In this document: positions 42,726-52,672 of the stretch, in pieces | How positions within the stretch are numbered: the stretch's first letter is position 1 | Layout: every line of letters begins with the position of its first letter | Source of the DNA: Nitrospinae bacterium AH_259_B05_G02_I21 | GTDB taxonomy: Bacteria > JADFOP01 | Direction of reading: 5' to 3' | NCBI GenBank assembly: GCA_027717595.1 | Contig: JALLOF010000001.1 | Location: 1 to 55,000 of the forward strand | DNA: 55,000 bases | Program-made: the position numbers and the translations under genes | The notes under the pieces: model-generated | What the model was told of the DNA's origin: nothing | Databases searched by the model: none | The model's input: the letters and a program-made list of their open reading frames with translations, nothing else

Positions 42726-43502
42726 GTGTGGTTTTCCAATCGGTACCATGGGAGCAGTTTCTGGGAGTTGCTGAAGAACGACGTACCCGATCTCATTCCG
42801 TCCATCACTCTGGAGCCAGGGGTCGAGCTTCCACCCAGCGCAACCCACGGGACCACCATCTTGGCCCTAAAGGTGGCTGACGGGGTCGTGATGATTGGCG
42901 ACCGCATGGCTACCGAGGGGTTCCACGTCTCGGACCGGCGCATCGAGAAGGTCTTCAAGGCCGACGAGCGCACCCTGATCGCGATCGCCGGGGTGGCGGG
43001 CCCGTGCCTCGAGGCGGTCCGGCTCTTCCAGACCGAGCTCGAGCACTACGAGAAAATCGAGGGCGAGGGGCTCGTGTTCGAGGGCAAGGCGAATAAGCTG
43101 GCCCAGATGGTCCGGGCGAACTTCCCGCAAGCCCTGCAAGGACTCGTCGTCATCCCCATCCTTGCCGGCTACGATGATCGCACCGGGGCGGGCCGCATCT
43201 TCAAGTACGATCTTACGGGGGGCCGTTACGAGGAGCAGGACTACTTCGCCACCGGCAGCGGAGGCCGGGAGGCAAAGGCCGCCCTGAAAAAGCTCTACCG
43301 AGAAGGGCTGCCGGGCGACGAGGGCATCCGCGTGGGGCTCGAGGCCTTGCTCGACGCCGCCGACGAGGACGTCGGCACAGGCGGCCCCGACCTCGTCCGG
43401 GGCATCTTCCCCACGGTCAAGGTCATCTCCAGCGAGGGCATCCAGGACGTGCCCGAAGAGACAGTCAGCTCGGTCGTCGAGACCCTCACAGCGGCCCGGT
43501 AG
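42726..43502 (+). CDS. prcB: Proteasome beta subunit (proenzyme)
   Basis: A 258-residue proenzyme of the 20S core protease. A 42-residue propeptide ends at SATHG, and self-cleavage exposes the catalytic T43 (TTILALKVADGV). The conserved Asp and Lys of the active site follow in MIGDRMAT and IEKVFKAD. The start is a GTG one base after the pup stop, so the two are coupled. With PrcA it forms the four-ring core. Confidence 0.95.
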   Translation: MWFSNRYHGSSFWELLKNDVPDLIPSITLEPGVELPPSATHGTTILALKVADGVVMIGDRMATEGFHVSDRRIEKVFKADERTLIAIAGVAGPCLEAVRLFQTELEHYEKIEGEGLVFEGKANKLAQMVRANFPQALQGLVVIPILAGYDDRTGAGRIFKYDLTGGRYEEQDYFATGSGGREAKAALKKLYREGLPGDEGIRVGLEALLDAADEDVGTGGPDLVRGIFPTVKVISSEGIQDVPEETVSSVVETLTAAR

Positions 43503-43514
43503 GTGCGCTAAGAT

Positions 43515-44198
43515 ATGGCCATTCCGTTCTACGTCGCCCCCGAGCAGCTCGTCCAGGACAAGGTCGAGTACTGCCGCAAGGGGATCGCCAAGAGCAAAAG
43601 CCTCGTGGTCGTGGAGTTCGCCGACGGGCTGCTGTTGACCGGCGAGAACCCCTCGGCTAGCCTCAACAAGACCAGCGAAGTCTACGACCGCATAGCCTTC
43701 GCCGGAGCGGGCAAATACAGCGAGTTCGAGAATCTGCGCAAGGCCGCGATCCGATACGCCGACCTCAAAGGGTACGCATACAGTCGCGAGGACGTCACCG
43801 CCAAGAGCCTGGCCAACGCCTTCAGCCAGCTCATCGGCGACATCTTCACCCAGCAGATGAAGCCCCTCGAGGTGGAGATTCTCGTCGTGGAGGTCGGTGG
43901 CGCAGGGCGGGTAGGGAATCACATCTTCCATATCCTCTACGACGGCTCCATCTCCGACCGCCAGCACTTCGCCGCCATCGGCGGCCAGACCATGGAGCTG
44001 GAAAGCTCCCTGGCCGAGCACTACCGAGAGGGTCTCAGCCTGGCCGAGGCCTTCCGGCTATCCTGCGAGACCATCGCTCAGGTGGAGAAGCGTTCTGTCC
44101 CACCCGAACACCTGGAGGTCGCGATGCTCGATGCGGGAGCCACGGAACGCACATTCCGACGGCTGTCCGATGAGGAAGTCCGACGCCTCATGGGGTAG
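43515..44198 (+). CDS. prcA: Proteasome alpha subunit
   Basis: A 227-residue non-catalytic subunit of the outer rings, which gates entry and docks the ATPase. It begins YVAPEQLVQDKVEYCRKGIAKSKSLVVV, as in bacterial alpha subunits, and keeps IAFAGAGKYSEFENLRKAAI. The gene starts 12 bp after prcB and ends 8 bp before pafA. Confidence 0.95.
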   Translation: MAIPFYVAPEQLVQDKVEYCRKGIAKSKSLVVVEFADGLLLTGENPSASLNKTSEVYDRIAFAGAGKYSEFENLRKAAIRYADLKGYAYSREDVTAKSLANAFSQLIGDIFTQQMKPLEVEILVVEVGGAGRVGNHIFHILYDGSISDRQHFAAIGGQTMELESSLAEHYREGLSLAEAFRLSCETIAQVEKRSVPPEHLEVAMLDAGATERTFRRLSDEEVRRLMG

Positions 44199-44206
44199 GG
44201 GAATTC

Positions 44207-45655
44207 ATGAAGAAGCGCATCTACGGGTTGGAAAGCGAGTACGGCATCATCTTCACCACCAATGGGAAAAAGACCCTCCCGGTGGAGAAGGCCGTCCGGT
44301 ACCTTTTCGAGAAGCTCGACACCATGGAGGGCTTCCTCAACGTCTTTTTCGACAACGGCGCCAAATTCTATCTCGACACGGGCTACCACCCGGAATACGC
44401 CACCCCGGAATGCGCGTCCCTGCACGATGTGATCCGCTACGACAAGGCCGGGGAGCGGATCATCGAGGACCTGTTGCACTTCGCCGAGCGGAGGGCCGCC
44501 AAGGAAGGTCTCGTCGGCAACCTCTCAATCTTCAAAAACAACACCGACTTCGTGGGCAACTCCTACGGTTGCCACGAGAACTACCTCGTCGACCGCACCA
44601 TCGATTTCAACTACCTGGCCGAGCGCCTCATCCCCTTCCTCGTGGCCCGGCAAATCTACGCCGGCGCCGGCAAGGTCTTCAAAACCCGTTGGGGCACCGA
44701 CTACTTCATCTCCCAGCGTGCCGAACACATCTGCCAAAAAATCTCCGGGGCCACGACCAACGACCGCTCCATCATCAACACCCGGGACGAGCCCCATGCG
44801 GACCGCGAGAAGTACCGTCGCCTCCACGTCATCGTGGGCGACAGCACCATGAGCGAGTACACCACCTATCTGAAGCTCGGCGCTACGGCCCTCGTGCTGG
44901 AGGTCATAGAGGAAGGCGGGATTCACAAGGGCTTTGCGCTTCGCAACCCGGTCAAAGCCATCAAGGACATCTCACACGATTCGACGCTGACGCGCCGGGT
45001 GGACCTGGAAGACGGCCGAAAGATGAGCGCCCTGGAGATTCAACGGGAGTATTACGAGCTCAGCCTCCGCCACTTCGAAAGCCGTGGGGCGAGCCCGCTG
45101 GCGACCGATCTACTCGAGCGCTGGGGCTACGTCCTCGACGCTCTGGCCACCGATCCGATGCAACTCGACCGACAGGTGGACTGGATCATCAAGAAGCGAC
45201 TCCTCGAGACCTACCAGGAACACCACGGGATTTCCTGGGCAAACGAGCGGCTGCTGATGATCGACCTCCAGTACCACAACATCCGCCGGGACAAGGGGCT
45301 CTACTACCTACTGGAGCGCAATGGCTTTGTCGACCGCGTACTCAACGACGAGGAGATTGAGGATGCCCGCTCGACCCCGCCCGCTGACACGCGGGCGCGG
45401 CTTAGGGGCGAGTTCATCCGGCTGGCCCGCGAAAAACGCCTCCAGTACGACATCGACTGGTCCTACATTCGACTCAACAACTTCCTCAACATCAAAATCG
45501 TCCTCGACGATCCGTTCCAGACGGAGAACGCCGAGTTCACCGAACTCATGGAGCGGATTCGGCGCTCCTCGGCTCGGGACCTCCACCTCAAGTTCGACGA
45601 GCAGTCCATCTTCGCCCACCTGCCCAGGGGCCTTTCGAACTTTTTCTACCGGTAG
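44207..45655 (+). CDS. pafA: Pup-protein ligase
   Basis: A 482-residue glutamine-synthetase-like ligase that joins the C-terminal Glu of deamidated Pup to lysines of target proteins with ATP. It has the GLESEYGI metal/ATP motif and the catalytic Asp in YLDTGYHPEYATPEC, the PafA form, and shares NTRDEPHADREKYRRLH with Dop, its paralogue in this locus. It closes the locus; the convergent anmK gene ends 18 bp away. Confidence 0.96.
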   Translation: MKKRIYGLESEYGIIFTTNGKKTLPVEKAVRYLFEKLDTMEGFLNVFFDNGAKFYLDTGYHPEYATPECASLHDVIRYDKAGERIIEDLLHFAERRAAKEGLVGNLSIFKNNTDFVGNSYGCHENYLVDRTIDFNYLAERLIPFLVARQIYAGAGKVFKTRWGTDYFISQRAEHICQKISGATTNDRSIINTRDEPHADREKYRRLHVIVGDSTMSEYTTYLKLGATALVLEVIEEGGIHKGFALRNPVKAIKDISHDSTLTRRVDLEDGRKMSALEIQREYYELSLRHFESRGASPLATDLLERWGYVLDALATDPMQLDRQVDWIIKKRLLETYQEHHGISWANERLLMIDLQYHNIRRDKGLYYLLERNGFVDRVLNDEEIEDARSTPPADTRARLRGEFIRLAREKRLQYDIDWSYIRLNNFLNIKIVLDDPFQTENAEFTELMERIRRSSARDLHLKFDEQSIFAHLPRGLSNFFYR

Positions 45656-45673
45656 AGACGTGCTGGGGGACAC

Positions 45674-46900
45674 TCACCCCGCACCGGCCGGGACGATGGT
45701 GCCGAGGATTACCGGCCGCTTGGAGCCCGTGGCCCGGGGCAACCAGACGGGGCGGCCATCTACGGCCTCGGCGGCCAGCAGGGCAAAGATAACCGCTTCG
45801 AGTGCGTCGGCGGGGATGCCGAGAGCGTCGACGGGCTGGACTGAGAGGTCGGGAAGCGCCTCTTGAATCATTCCCACCAGCGTGCGATTCTTCGCCCCTC
45901 CCCCGGCCAGATAGAGCTCCCGATACGTACCGTGGGCCAAGATGAACCGTTCGATTTGGTCGGCAATAGAGCGGGCCGTCAGTGCGGCGGCCGTGGCCAG
46001 GGCGTCTTCGGTAGCGCCCCCACGCCTCCGGACGCTCCGCAACAGGCGCATCGCGTAGGCCCGCCCGAAGGTCTCTCTCCCCGTGCTCTTTGGCGGAGGA
46101 CGCCGAAAGTAGGGACGCTTGAGGAGCGAGGCAAGAAGCCTCCCATCGACGGTTCCGCGGAGCGCGGCCCGGCCGCCTCGGTCGAATGTCGTCGCTCCGG
46201 CGCTAAGCTCCTCCACCAGGGCATCGAGCACCATATTTCCCGGGCCCGTATCGAAGGCCACTACATCGGAGGGAGGTCGGCCCCGGGGGCCGGGAGGAAC
46301 CGCCGAGACGTTGGCGATGCCGCCGAGGTTGAGGATGAGGCGGCCTCGGCGGGGATGGCGAAAGAGCAGCGCGTGGCCGTGCGGAGAAAGCGGGGCGCCC
46401 TCGCCCCCCGCTGCTACGTCCGCCGACCTGAAGTCGGCGACCACCGTGCATCCGGTCCGCTCGGCGATGACGGCCGGCGCGGCAAGCTGGAGCGTGGCCG
46501 CCCGCCGTCCGGTTTCCTTAGAGGGCCGGGGCCCGTGAAAGACGGTCTGGCCGTGAGAGCCGACGGCGGTCACGGATGCCAGAGGCGTCTTTGCCTTGCG
46601 GGCGAGCCGCCGAGCCGCCTCGGCGAATACCTCCCCCAGCTCCACATCGAGGCTCGCCAGCTCGTCGAGACGCACCCGGCCCGCGTTGGCCACAGCGAGG
46701 ACCCGTGTGCGAAGCGAAGCCGGATAGGGGTACGTGGCGAAGGCCTCGAGCCGCACCCCCGTGGCACCGCGCCGATAGCGCATGACGGAGGTGAGGGCGA
46801 CGTCTATGCCGTCGGCGGAGGTGCCGCTCATAAGGCCGAGGAACAGGCGGGCCGGTCGCCCCTTGCCCCCCCTTCGGATCCCGGGGGCGGGGTTGCGCAT
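45674..46900 (-). CDS. anmK: Anhydro-N-acetylmuramic acid kinase
   Basis: A 408-residue sugar kinase that opens and phosphorylates anhydro-MurNAc during recycling of peptidoglycan. The signature GLMSGTSADGIDVAL is near the N-terminus, followed by GSHGQTVFHGP, VADFRSADVAAGGEGAPL, LNLGGIANVS, FDTGPGNM and AGGGAKN. The frame is open to 46933; ATG 46900 has AGGA 7 bp before it. It supports a peptidoglycan-recycling organism. Confidence 0.94.
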   Translation of the reverse strand: MRNPAPGIRRGGKGRPARLFLGLMSGTSADGIDVALTSVMRYRRGATGVRLEAFATYPYPASLRTRVLAVANAGRVRLDELASLDVELGEVFAEAARRLARKAKTPLASVTAVGSHGQTVFHGPRPSKETGRRAATLQLAAPAVIAERTGCTVVADFRSADVAAGGEGAPLSPHGHALLFRHPRRGRLILNLGGIANVSAVPPGPRGRPPSDVVAFDTGPGNMVLDALVEELSAGATTFDRGGRAALRGTVDGRLLASLLKRPYFRRPPPKSTGRETFGRAYAMRLLRSVRRRGGATEDALATAAALTARSIADQIERFILAHGTYRELYLAGGGAKNRTLVGMIQEALPDLSVQPVDALGIPADALEAVIFALLAAEAVDGRPVWLPRATGSKRPVILGTIVPAGAG

Positions 46901-46987
46901 GATGAATCCTCGCTGGCTTTGCCTCATAGCCACCGATTATCGCAGAGCCCCCAAGAGGGCGTCAATGCCAAGACCGACTGATACGCC

Positions 46988-47016
46988 TTGACTTGTCAAA
47001 GCGTTGGAGATAATAT
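46988..47016 (+). promoter_or_regulatory. Candidate promoter of galU
   Basis: TTGACT (46988-46993) and TAATAT (47011-47016) are 17 bp apart, 79 bp before the galU start and in the divergent spacer with anmK. Confidence 0.5.
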
Positions 47017-47095
47017 CCCTATGGATGATGGATCACCGAACAAGGGTATCTTCTCTTTCGCTCCCGCCTTGCTACTTTGCTGGACTCGGTAGACG

Positions 47096-47959
47096 ATGAA
47101 CGTCCGTAAAGCCGTCTTTCCCGCCGCGGGTCTTGGAACCCGCTTTCTTCCCGCCACGAAGGCCTCTCCCAAGGAGATGCTGCCCCTGGTGGACAAGCCA
47201 CTCATTCAGTACGGCATCGAGGAGGCCGCCGCGAGCGGGCTCACCCAAGCAATCATCGTAACGGGCCGGGGAAAACGGGCCATCGAGGACCACTTCGACA
47301 TCTCCATCGAGCTCGAACACGCCCTGGAGGCCAAAGGGGAGTACGAACTCATCGAAGAGCTTCGGGCCATTGCGAACTTGATGAGCATGTGCTACGTCCG
47401 CCAGAAAACCCCCCTGGGCCTAGGCCACGCCATCCTTTGCGCCTCGGGGGCGGTGGGCGACGAGCCCTTTGCCGTCGTCCTGGGCGACGACATCATCGAC
47501 GCCCGGGTGCCGTGTCTCAAGCAGTTGCTTGAGGTGGCAGGAGAGCATCGAGCCTCGGTGATTGCTCTTGAGCGGATTCCGCGCGAGGCGATAAGCCGCT
47601 ACGGGGTTATCGACGGCACCCAGGTGGGCGATCGGCTTTGGAGCATCACGGACCTCGTGGAGAAGCCGCCGGCGGAGGAAGCGCCGAGCGATCTCGCCAT
47701 TATCGGCCGATACGTCCTGGTGCCTGCCATCTTCCCGCTGCTCGAGCAGATCAAACCCGACCGCAAGGGGGAGGTCCAGTTGACCGACGCGCTGAGGGCC
47801 CTGGCGGCCGAGGAGCCCCTCTACGGCGTCGTATTTGAAGGAAAACGCTACGACGCGGGCGATAAGCTCGGCTTCCTGCAAGCCACCGTTGAGTACGCGT
47901 TGAAAAACGGCGAGCTTGGCGAGGACTTTCGTCACTACCTTCGGTCCTTGCCGCTATGA
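47096..47959 (+). CDS. galU: UTP-glucose-1-phosphate uridylyltransferase
   Basis: A 287-residue enzyme making UDP-glucose for envelope polysaccharides. The nucleotide-binding start KAVFPAAGLGTRFLPATKASPKEML and the VVLGDDIID, DLVEKPP and RYVLVPAIFPLL blocks are those of bacterial GalU. Length is normal. It is followed 29 bp later by lon; a short palindrome (ATGATATCAT, 47956-47965) lies between. Confidence 0.95.
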   Translation: MNVRKAVFPAAGLGTRFLPATKASPKEMLPLVDKPLIQYGIEEAAASGLTQAIIVTGRGKRAIEDHFDISIELEHALEAKGEYELIEELRAIANLMSMCYVRQKTPLGLGHAILCASGAVGDEPFAVVLGDDIIDARVPCLKQLLEVAGEHRASVIALERIPREAISRYGVIDGTQVGDRLWSITDLVEKPPAEEAPSDLAIIGRYVLVPAIFPLLEQIKPDRKGEVQLTDALRALAAEEPLYGVVFEGKRYDAGDKLGFLQATVEYALKNGELGEDFRHYLRSLPL

Positions 47960-47988
47960 TATCATATCTAAAGAAGGGCTAGACGAAC

Positions 47989-50475
47989 ATGACCACCAAA
48001 CCACCGGACCCAGTCGACCTCCCTACCGCGAGTAGCGAGCGCCAAGAGCAGGTCCCATCAACCCTTCCCCTGCTTCCAGTGCGGGATATCGTCGTCTTCC
48101 CCTACATGGTGTTGCCGCTATTCGTAGGCCGGAAGGGCTCCATCGAGGCGGTTGACGATGCGCTGGCCTCCGACAGAATGCTCATGATGACAGCCCAGCG
48201 GGATGCGGAGCTTGAGGAGCCGGGCCCCGAAGACCTCTATACCATAGGCACCGTCGGCATGATCGTGCGGATGTTGAAGTTGCCAGACGGGCGGGTGAAG
48301 ATCCTCATTCAGGGACTCACCAAGGCCCGCCTGAAGAAATTCATCCAGCGCGAGCCCTATTTTCGGGTGGAGATCGACGTCCTCAAGGAGGAGGGGGAAG
48401 CCGCGGTCCCCGTCGAGGTCGAGGCTCTAATGCGCAACGCCAAGGAGCAGCTCGACCGGGTCATCACGCTCGGCAAGTCGATCCCCCAGGACGTCCTGAT
48501 CGTGGCTGAGAGCATCGACGAGCCGGGCCAGCTCGCCGACCTCGTGGCGAGCAACCTGGGACTCAAAGTCGAAGACGGCCAGCTCGTGCTGGAAATCGAA
48601 GATTCTGTGGAACGACTCCGGCGGGTGGCCGAGCTGCTAAACCGGGAGCTCGAACTGATCACAATCCAGCAGAAGATTCAGGCTGAAGCGAAAGAAGAGA
48701 TGACCAAGACCCAGCGGGAGTACTTCCTGCGCGAGCAGCAAAAGGCCATCCAAAAGGAGCTCGGCGAAACGGACGAACGCTCGGATGAAATCGCCGAGTA
48801 CCGAAAAAAGCTCGAAGCCGCCGGGATGACTGAGGAGGTCGCCGAAGAGGCAGAGAAGCAGCTCAAGCGGTTGGAGCGCATGCACCCGGACGCCGCCGAG
48901 GCGAGCATCGTTCGGACCTACCTCGACTGGATGGTGGAGCTGCCGTGGGGCCACTCCACCGAGGACGTCCTCGACATCCAGGGGGCCTCCGAAATTCTCG
49001 ACGAGGACCACTACAACCTCGACAAGGTGAAGGAGCGGATCCTGGAGTACCTTGGGGTGCGGAAACTCAAAGAGCAGACCAAAGGCCCGATCCTCTGCTT
49101 TGTTGGGCCCCCGGGGGTGGGCAAGACCAGTCTCGGCAAGAGCATCGCCCGCGCGCTGGGGCGCAAATTCGTTCGAATCAGCCTCGGCGGCATCCGCGAT
49201 GAAGCCGAAATACGGGGCCACCGCCGCACCTACGTTGGCGCCCTGCCAGGGCGCATCATTCAGGGCATGCGCCAGGCGGGCTCCAACAACCCCGTCTTCA
49301 TGATGGATGAGATCGACAAGGTGGGGGCGGACTTCCGCGGCGACCCAACTGCGGCGCTGCTGGAGGTCCTCGACCCCGAGCAGAACATCGCCTTCTCCGA
49401 CCACTATCTCGGGGTGCCCTTCGATCTGTCCAATGTCATGTTCATCACCACGGCCAACCTCATGGACCCCATCCTTCCAGCCTTGAAGGACCGAATGGAG
49501 GTCATCACAATCCCAGGCTACACCGAGAATGAGAAGTACCACATCGCCCGGAAGTTCCTCATGCCCAAACAGCTCGAGGAGCACGGGCTGACCGACAAGC
49601 GGCTAGTCTTCTCGCGCGACGCCCTCTACCGCGTCATCACCCACTACACGCGCGAGGCGGGGGTGCGGAACATCGAGCGCGAGGTGGCGAAGGTCTGTCG
49701 CAAGGTGGCCAGGCGCGTGGCCGAGGGCGAGGACAAGCTCTTCCGGCTCTCCGTGGCGAACCTCCAGGCCTACCTCGGGGTGCCGAAGTTCTTGCCCGAC
49801 ACCGAGATCGAAGCGCCCCAGGTCGGGGTGGCCAACGGACTGGCCTGGACCCAAACGGGTGGGGAGATCCTAAAAATCGAGGCCACGACCATGAAAGGCA
49901 AAGGCAAGGGAGGGGAGCTCACCCTCACCGGCCACTTGGGCGATGTGATGAAAGAAAGCGCCAAGGCCGCCCTTTCATATCTGCGGGCCCGGGCCGAGCG
50001 GTTCAAGATCGACGAGACATTCTTCTCCGAGCACGACATCCACATCCACGTCCCCGCCGGTGCCACCCCGAAGGACGGCCCATCGGCGGGCATCGCCATG
50101 GCCGTCGCCCTGGCCAGCGCACTTACGGACATTCCCGCCCGAAGCGACGTCGCCATGACGGGCGAGATAACGCTCCGGGGCCGGGTGCTCCCAATCGGTG
50201 GGATCAAGGAGAAGACCTTGGCCGCCCAGCGGGCGGGCATAAGCCATATCATTCTGCCCCAACGCAACAAGAAGGATCTTGAGGACGTCCCTCCCCCCAT
50301 CCGGCGAAAGATGCACTTCATCTTCTGCGAGACCATGGACGAGGTTCTCGACCAGGCCCTAACGAAGCCGATGGGGCTCGGCGAGCGCGAGGCCAAGCCC
50401 CCGACTGCGGCCAGGAAGCGCCGCCCACCAGAACCACCGGAGGTCGCCGAATCGCCCGCCCACGGAGGCGCCTGA
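47989..50475 (+). CDS. lon: ATP-dependent protease Lon
   Basis: An 828-residue cytoplasmic protease. An N-terminal substrate-binding domain (LPLLPVRDIVVFPYMVLPLFVGR), a coiled coil, an AAA module with Walker A GPPGVGKTS from G373, and a C-terminal protease domain with the Ser-Lys dyad S699 (KDGPSAGIAMA) and K740 (GGIKEKTLAA) are all present. A short charged tail follows. The stop overlaps the next gene's ATG (TGATG). It gives the cell a second ATP-dependent route beside the Pup-proteasome. Confidence 0.97.
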   Translation: MTTKPPDPVDLPTASSERQEQVPSTLPLLPVRDIVVFPYMVLPLFVGRKGSIEAVDDALASDRMLMMTAQRDAELEEPGPEDLYTIGTVGMIVRMLKLPDGRVKILIQGLTKARLKKFIQREPYFRVEIDVLKEEGEAAVPVEVEALMRNAKEQLDRVITLGKSIPQDVLIVAESIDEPGQLADLVASNLGLKVEDGQLVLEIEDSVERLRRVAELLNRELELITIQQKIQAEAKEEMTKTQREYFLREQQKAIQKELGETDERSDEIAEYRKKLEAAGMTEEVAEEAEKQLKRLERMHPDAAEASIVRTYLDWMVELPWGHSTEDVLDIQGASEILDEDHYNLDKVKERILEYLGVRKLKEQTKGPILCFVGPPGVGKTSLGKSIARALGRKFVRISLGGIRDEAEIRGHRRTYVGALPGRIIQGMRQAGSNNPVFMMDEIDKVGADFRGDPTAALLEVLDPEQNIAFSDHYLGVPFDLSNVMFITTANLMDPILPALKDRMEVITIPGYTENEKYHIARKFLMPKQLEEHGLTDKRLVFSRDALYRVITHYTREAGVRNIEREVAKVCRKVARRVAEGEDKLFRLSVANLQAYLGVPKFLPDTEIEAPQVGVANGLAWTQTGGEILKIEATTMKGKGKGGELTLTGHLGDVMKESAKAALSYLRARAERFKIDETFFSEHDIHIHVPAGATPKDGPSAGIAMAVALASALTDIPARSDVAMTGEITLRGRVLPIGGIKEKTLAAQRAGISHIILPQRNKKDLEDVPPPIRRKMHFIFCETMDEVLDQALTKPMGLGEREAKPPTAARKRRPPEPPEVAESPAHGGA

Positions 50476-51662
50476 TGCCCTTCCACATAGTCGATGGCAA
50501 GGCCATCAAGACCGGCAAGGTCACCGATGTCTACTTCTCCAGGACGGTGGAGGTCCTGCAGGCCAAGGGTGTCCACAAGCGATGCGTGGCGGAGGTGACC
50601 CTTAAGAACCGCAAGGCCGACTGGGACTTCGGGATCCTGGCCGGCGTGGAGGAGATGGTTGAGCTATTGGACGGCGTGCCCGTCGACGTGAAGGTCCTGC
50701 CCGAAGGGAGCGTCTTTCATCCGTTAGAGCCGGTGGCCGTCATCGAGGGCGTCTACACAGACTTCGCCATCTACGAGACCGCCCTGCTCGGTCTGCTCTG
50801 CCAGGCCAGCGGCGTTGCGACCGAAGCGGCCCGCTGCAAGCTCGCCGCCGGGGACAAGCTTCTCATCAGTTTCGGTGCCCGCCGGATGCACCCGGCCATC
50901 GCCCCGATGATCGAGCGCAACGCCTTCATCGGCGGCTGCGACGGTGTCGCCGTGGTGGCCAGCGCTGAACTGATTCACGAGGAGCCCGTGGGAACCATCC
51001 CCCACGCCCTCGTCCTCATGCTGGACGGGGTGACGGAAGCCACCCTCGCCTTCCACGAGGTCATCGACCCCTCCGTCCACCGGGTCGCCCTGGTGGACAC
51101 CTTCTGCGACGAAAAGATCGAAAGCCTCCGGGCCGCCGAGGCCCTCGGCGAGAGCCTCTGGGCAGTCCGACTCGACACGCCCGGATCCCGCCGGGGCAAC
51201 CTGCGGCAGATAATAGAGGAGGTGCGCTGGGAACTAGACCTTCGAGGCTTCCAGCACGTGAAGATCTTCCTGTCGGGAGGAATCAGCGCCGAGGACATCG
51301 CCGCCCATGCGGACGTCGCGGACGGCTTCGGCGTGGGGACGACCATCTCCAGCGCCAAGGTAATCGATTTCGCCCTCGATATCGTGGAGATAGAGGGCCA
51401 ACCCATCGCCAAGCGGGGCAAGTGGGCTGGCCGGAAGGATATCATCCGATGCGCTAGCTGTGGTACGCGGACCGTGGTCCCGGCCAGCCGCCTACCCGAG
51501 CACTGCCCGTGCGGAGGGCCCGTCGAGCCCCTCCTCGTGGACCTCATCGAGGACGGCCGTCCCGTGGGGGCCTCCAAGCCGCCCCAGGCGATCCGCAAAC
51601 GGGTTTTGAGCCAGCTTGAGGAGCTCCGCAAAAAAAGGGAGACGCCGCGTGCAGGTCGCTGA
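50475..51662 (+). CDS. Nicotinate phosphoribosyltransferase, archaeal-like form with zinc ribbon
   Basis: A 395-residue NAD-salvage enzyme that makes nicotinate mononucleotide. The family core is seen in ETALLGLLCQASGVATEAAR, SFGARRMHPAIAPMIER, VRLDTPGSRRGNLRQI and FLSGGISAEDIA, with GVGTTISSAKVIDFALDIVE. A C-terminal zinc ribbon (CASC and CPCG) is added, as in archaeal-type forms. The ATG overlaps the lon stop by one base, and the end overlaps thiL. Confidence 0.88.
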   Translation: MPFHIVDGKAIKTGKVTDVYFSRTVEVLQAKGVHKRCVAEVTLKNRKADWDFGILAGVEEMVELLDGVPVDVKVLPEGSVFHPLEPVAVIEGVYTDFAIYETALLGLLCQASGVATEAARCKLAAGDKLLISFGARRMHPAIAPMIERNAFIGGCDGVAVVASAELIHEEPVGTIPHALVLMLDGVTEATLAFHEVIDPSVHRVALVDTFCDEKIESLRAAEALGESLWAVRLDTPGSRRGNLRQIIEEVRWELDLRGFQHVKIFLSGGISAEDIAAHADVADGFGVGTTISSAKVIDFALDIVEIEGQPIAKRGKWAGRKDIIRCASCGTRTVVPASRLPEHCPCGGPVEPLLVDLIEDGRPVGASKPPQAIRKRVLSQLEELRKKRETPRAGR

Positions 51663-52668
51663 GCTCGGCGAAATCAACCTCGTGGAGCGGTTGCGGGGGA
51701 TGGCCCGCCAGGCCGATGAATCCCTCCAGATAGGCATTGGCGACGACTGCGCGGTAATCCGCCGCCCCGACGGGAAGGCGTGGCTGCTCACTACCGACTG
51801 CCTCGTCGAGGACGTCCACTTCCGCCCGGCCTTCCTGACCATGGAGGAGCTTGGAGCCAAAGCCGTCGCCGTCAACGTCAGCGACATCGCGGCGATGGGA
51901 GGCACGCCCCGCTTCGCTCTTGTGACCCTGGCGCTTCCGTCAAGCACCCCGGTGGCGGACGTAGATGCCCTCTATCGGGGAATCCGGCGCTCTTGCGAGC
52001 ACTACACCCTCTCGCTGATCGGCGGCGACACGACCCGCGCCCCCCAGATGCTGCTGTCGCTCGTCCTCATCGGGGAGCAGGACGAAGACCAGGTGGTGGC
52101 CCGAAGCGGCGCATCCCCCGGCGAAGCCGTCTATGTCACCGGAACCTTGGGGGATGCCGCCTTCGGCTTTGTCCTGCTGGAAGAGGGGATGCGCGCCGAA
52201 GGAGCCTCGGCCGACATCCAGTGGCTGCTCCACCGCCACGTGGCCCCCCGCCCCCGGGTGATCATCGGACGGCGTATCGCCGGTGAGGGTCTCGCCTCGG
52301 CGATGATCGACGTCTCCGACGGCTTGGCCACTGACATCAAGCACCTCTGTACGGCCTCAGGAGTAGGAGCCCGCATCGAGCTCGCCCGGCTGCCGTGCTC
52401 CTCACCGCTCAAGGAGCTCGCCCCCACTCGGGGCCTCGACCCTCTCCAGGTAGCCCTCACCGGCGGAGAGGACTACGAGCTCCTGTTCACCGTGCCGGCG
52501 GAGAAGCTCGAGACCCTCGAATATGAGGCCCGCATCGTAGGTCCGCGCATCACCCGGATAGGGACCACGACCGACGCCACGGAGGGCGTGGTGGTCGTCG
52601 AGCCCGACGGTCGGGCTCGCCCTCTCTCCGAAGAGGGTTTCAACCACTTTAGGGCCACTCACGCATAG
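51649..52668 (+). CDS. thiL: Thiamine-monophosphate kinase
   Basis: A 339-residue ATP-binding kinase that makes thiamine diphosphate from the monophosphate. It has GIGDDCAVI, TDCLVEDVHF, AVNVSDIAAMGG, IGGDTTRA and MIDVSDGLATDIKHL, the metal- and ATP-binding motifs of the family, and LTGGEDYELLFT. The frame extends upstream, but the GTG at 51649 has GGGAG 7 bp before it; it then overlaps the previous gene by 14 bp. Confidence 0.94.
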   Translation: MQVAELGEINLVERLRGMARQADESLQIGIGDDCAVIRRPDGKAWLLTTDCLVEDVHFRPAFLTMEELGAKAVAVNVSDIAAMGGTPRFALVTLALPSSTPVADVDALYRGIRRSCEHYTLSLIGGDTTRAPQMLLSLVLIGEQDEDQVVARSGASPGEAVYVTGTLGDAAFGFVLLEEGMRAEGASADIQWLLHRHVAPRPRVIIGRRIAGEGLASAMIDVSDGLATDIKHLCTASGVGARIELARLPCSSPLKELAPTRGLDPLQVALTGGEDYELLFTVPAEKLETLEYEARIVGPRITRIGTTTDATEGVVVVEPDGRARPLSEEGFNHFRATHA

Positions 52669-52672
52669 CAAA

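Noticed and set aside
47956-47965. Palindrome ATGATATCAT before lon
   Set aside because: It is short, overlaps the galU stop, and does not match a CIRCE or other heat-shock operator.
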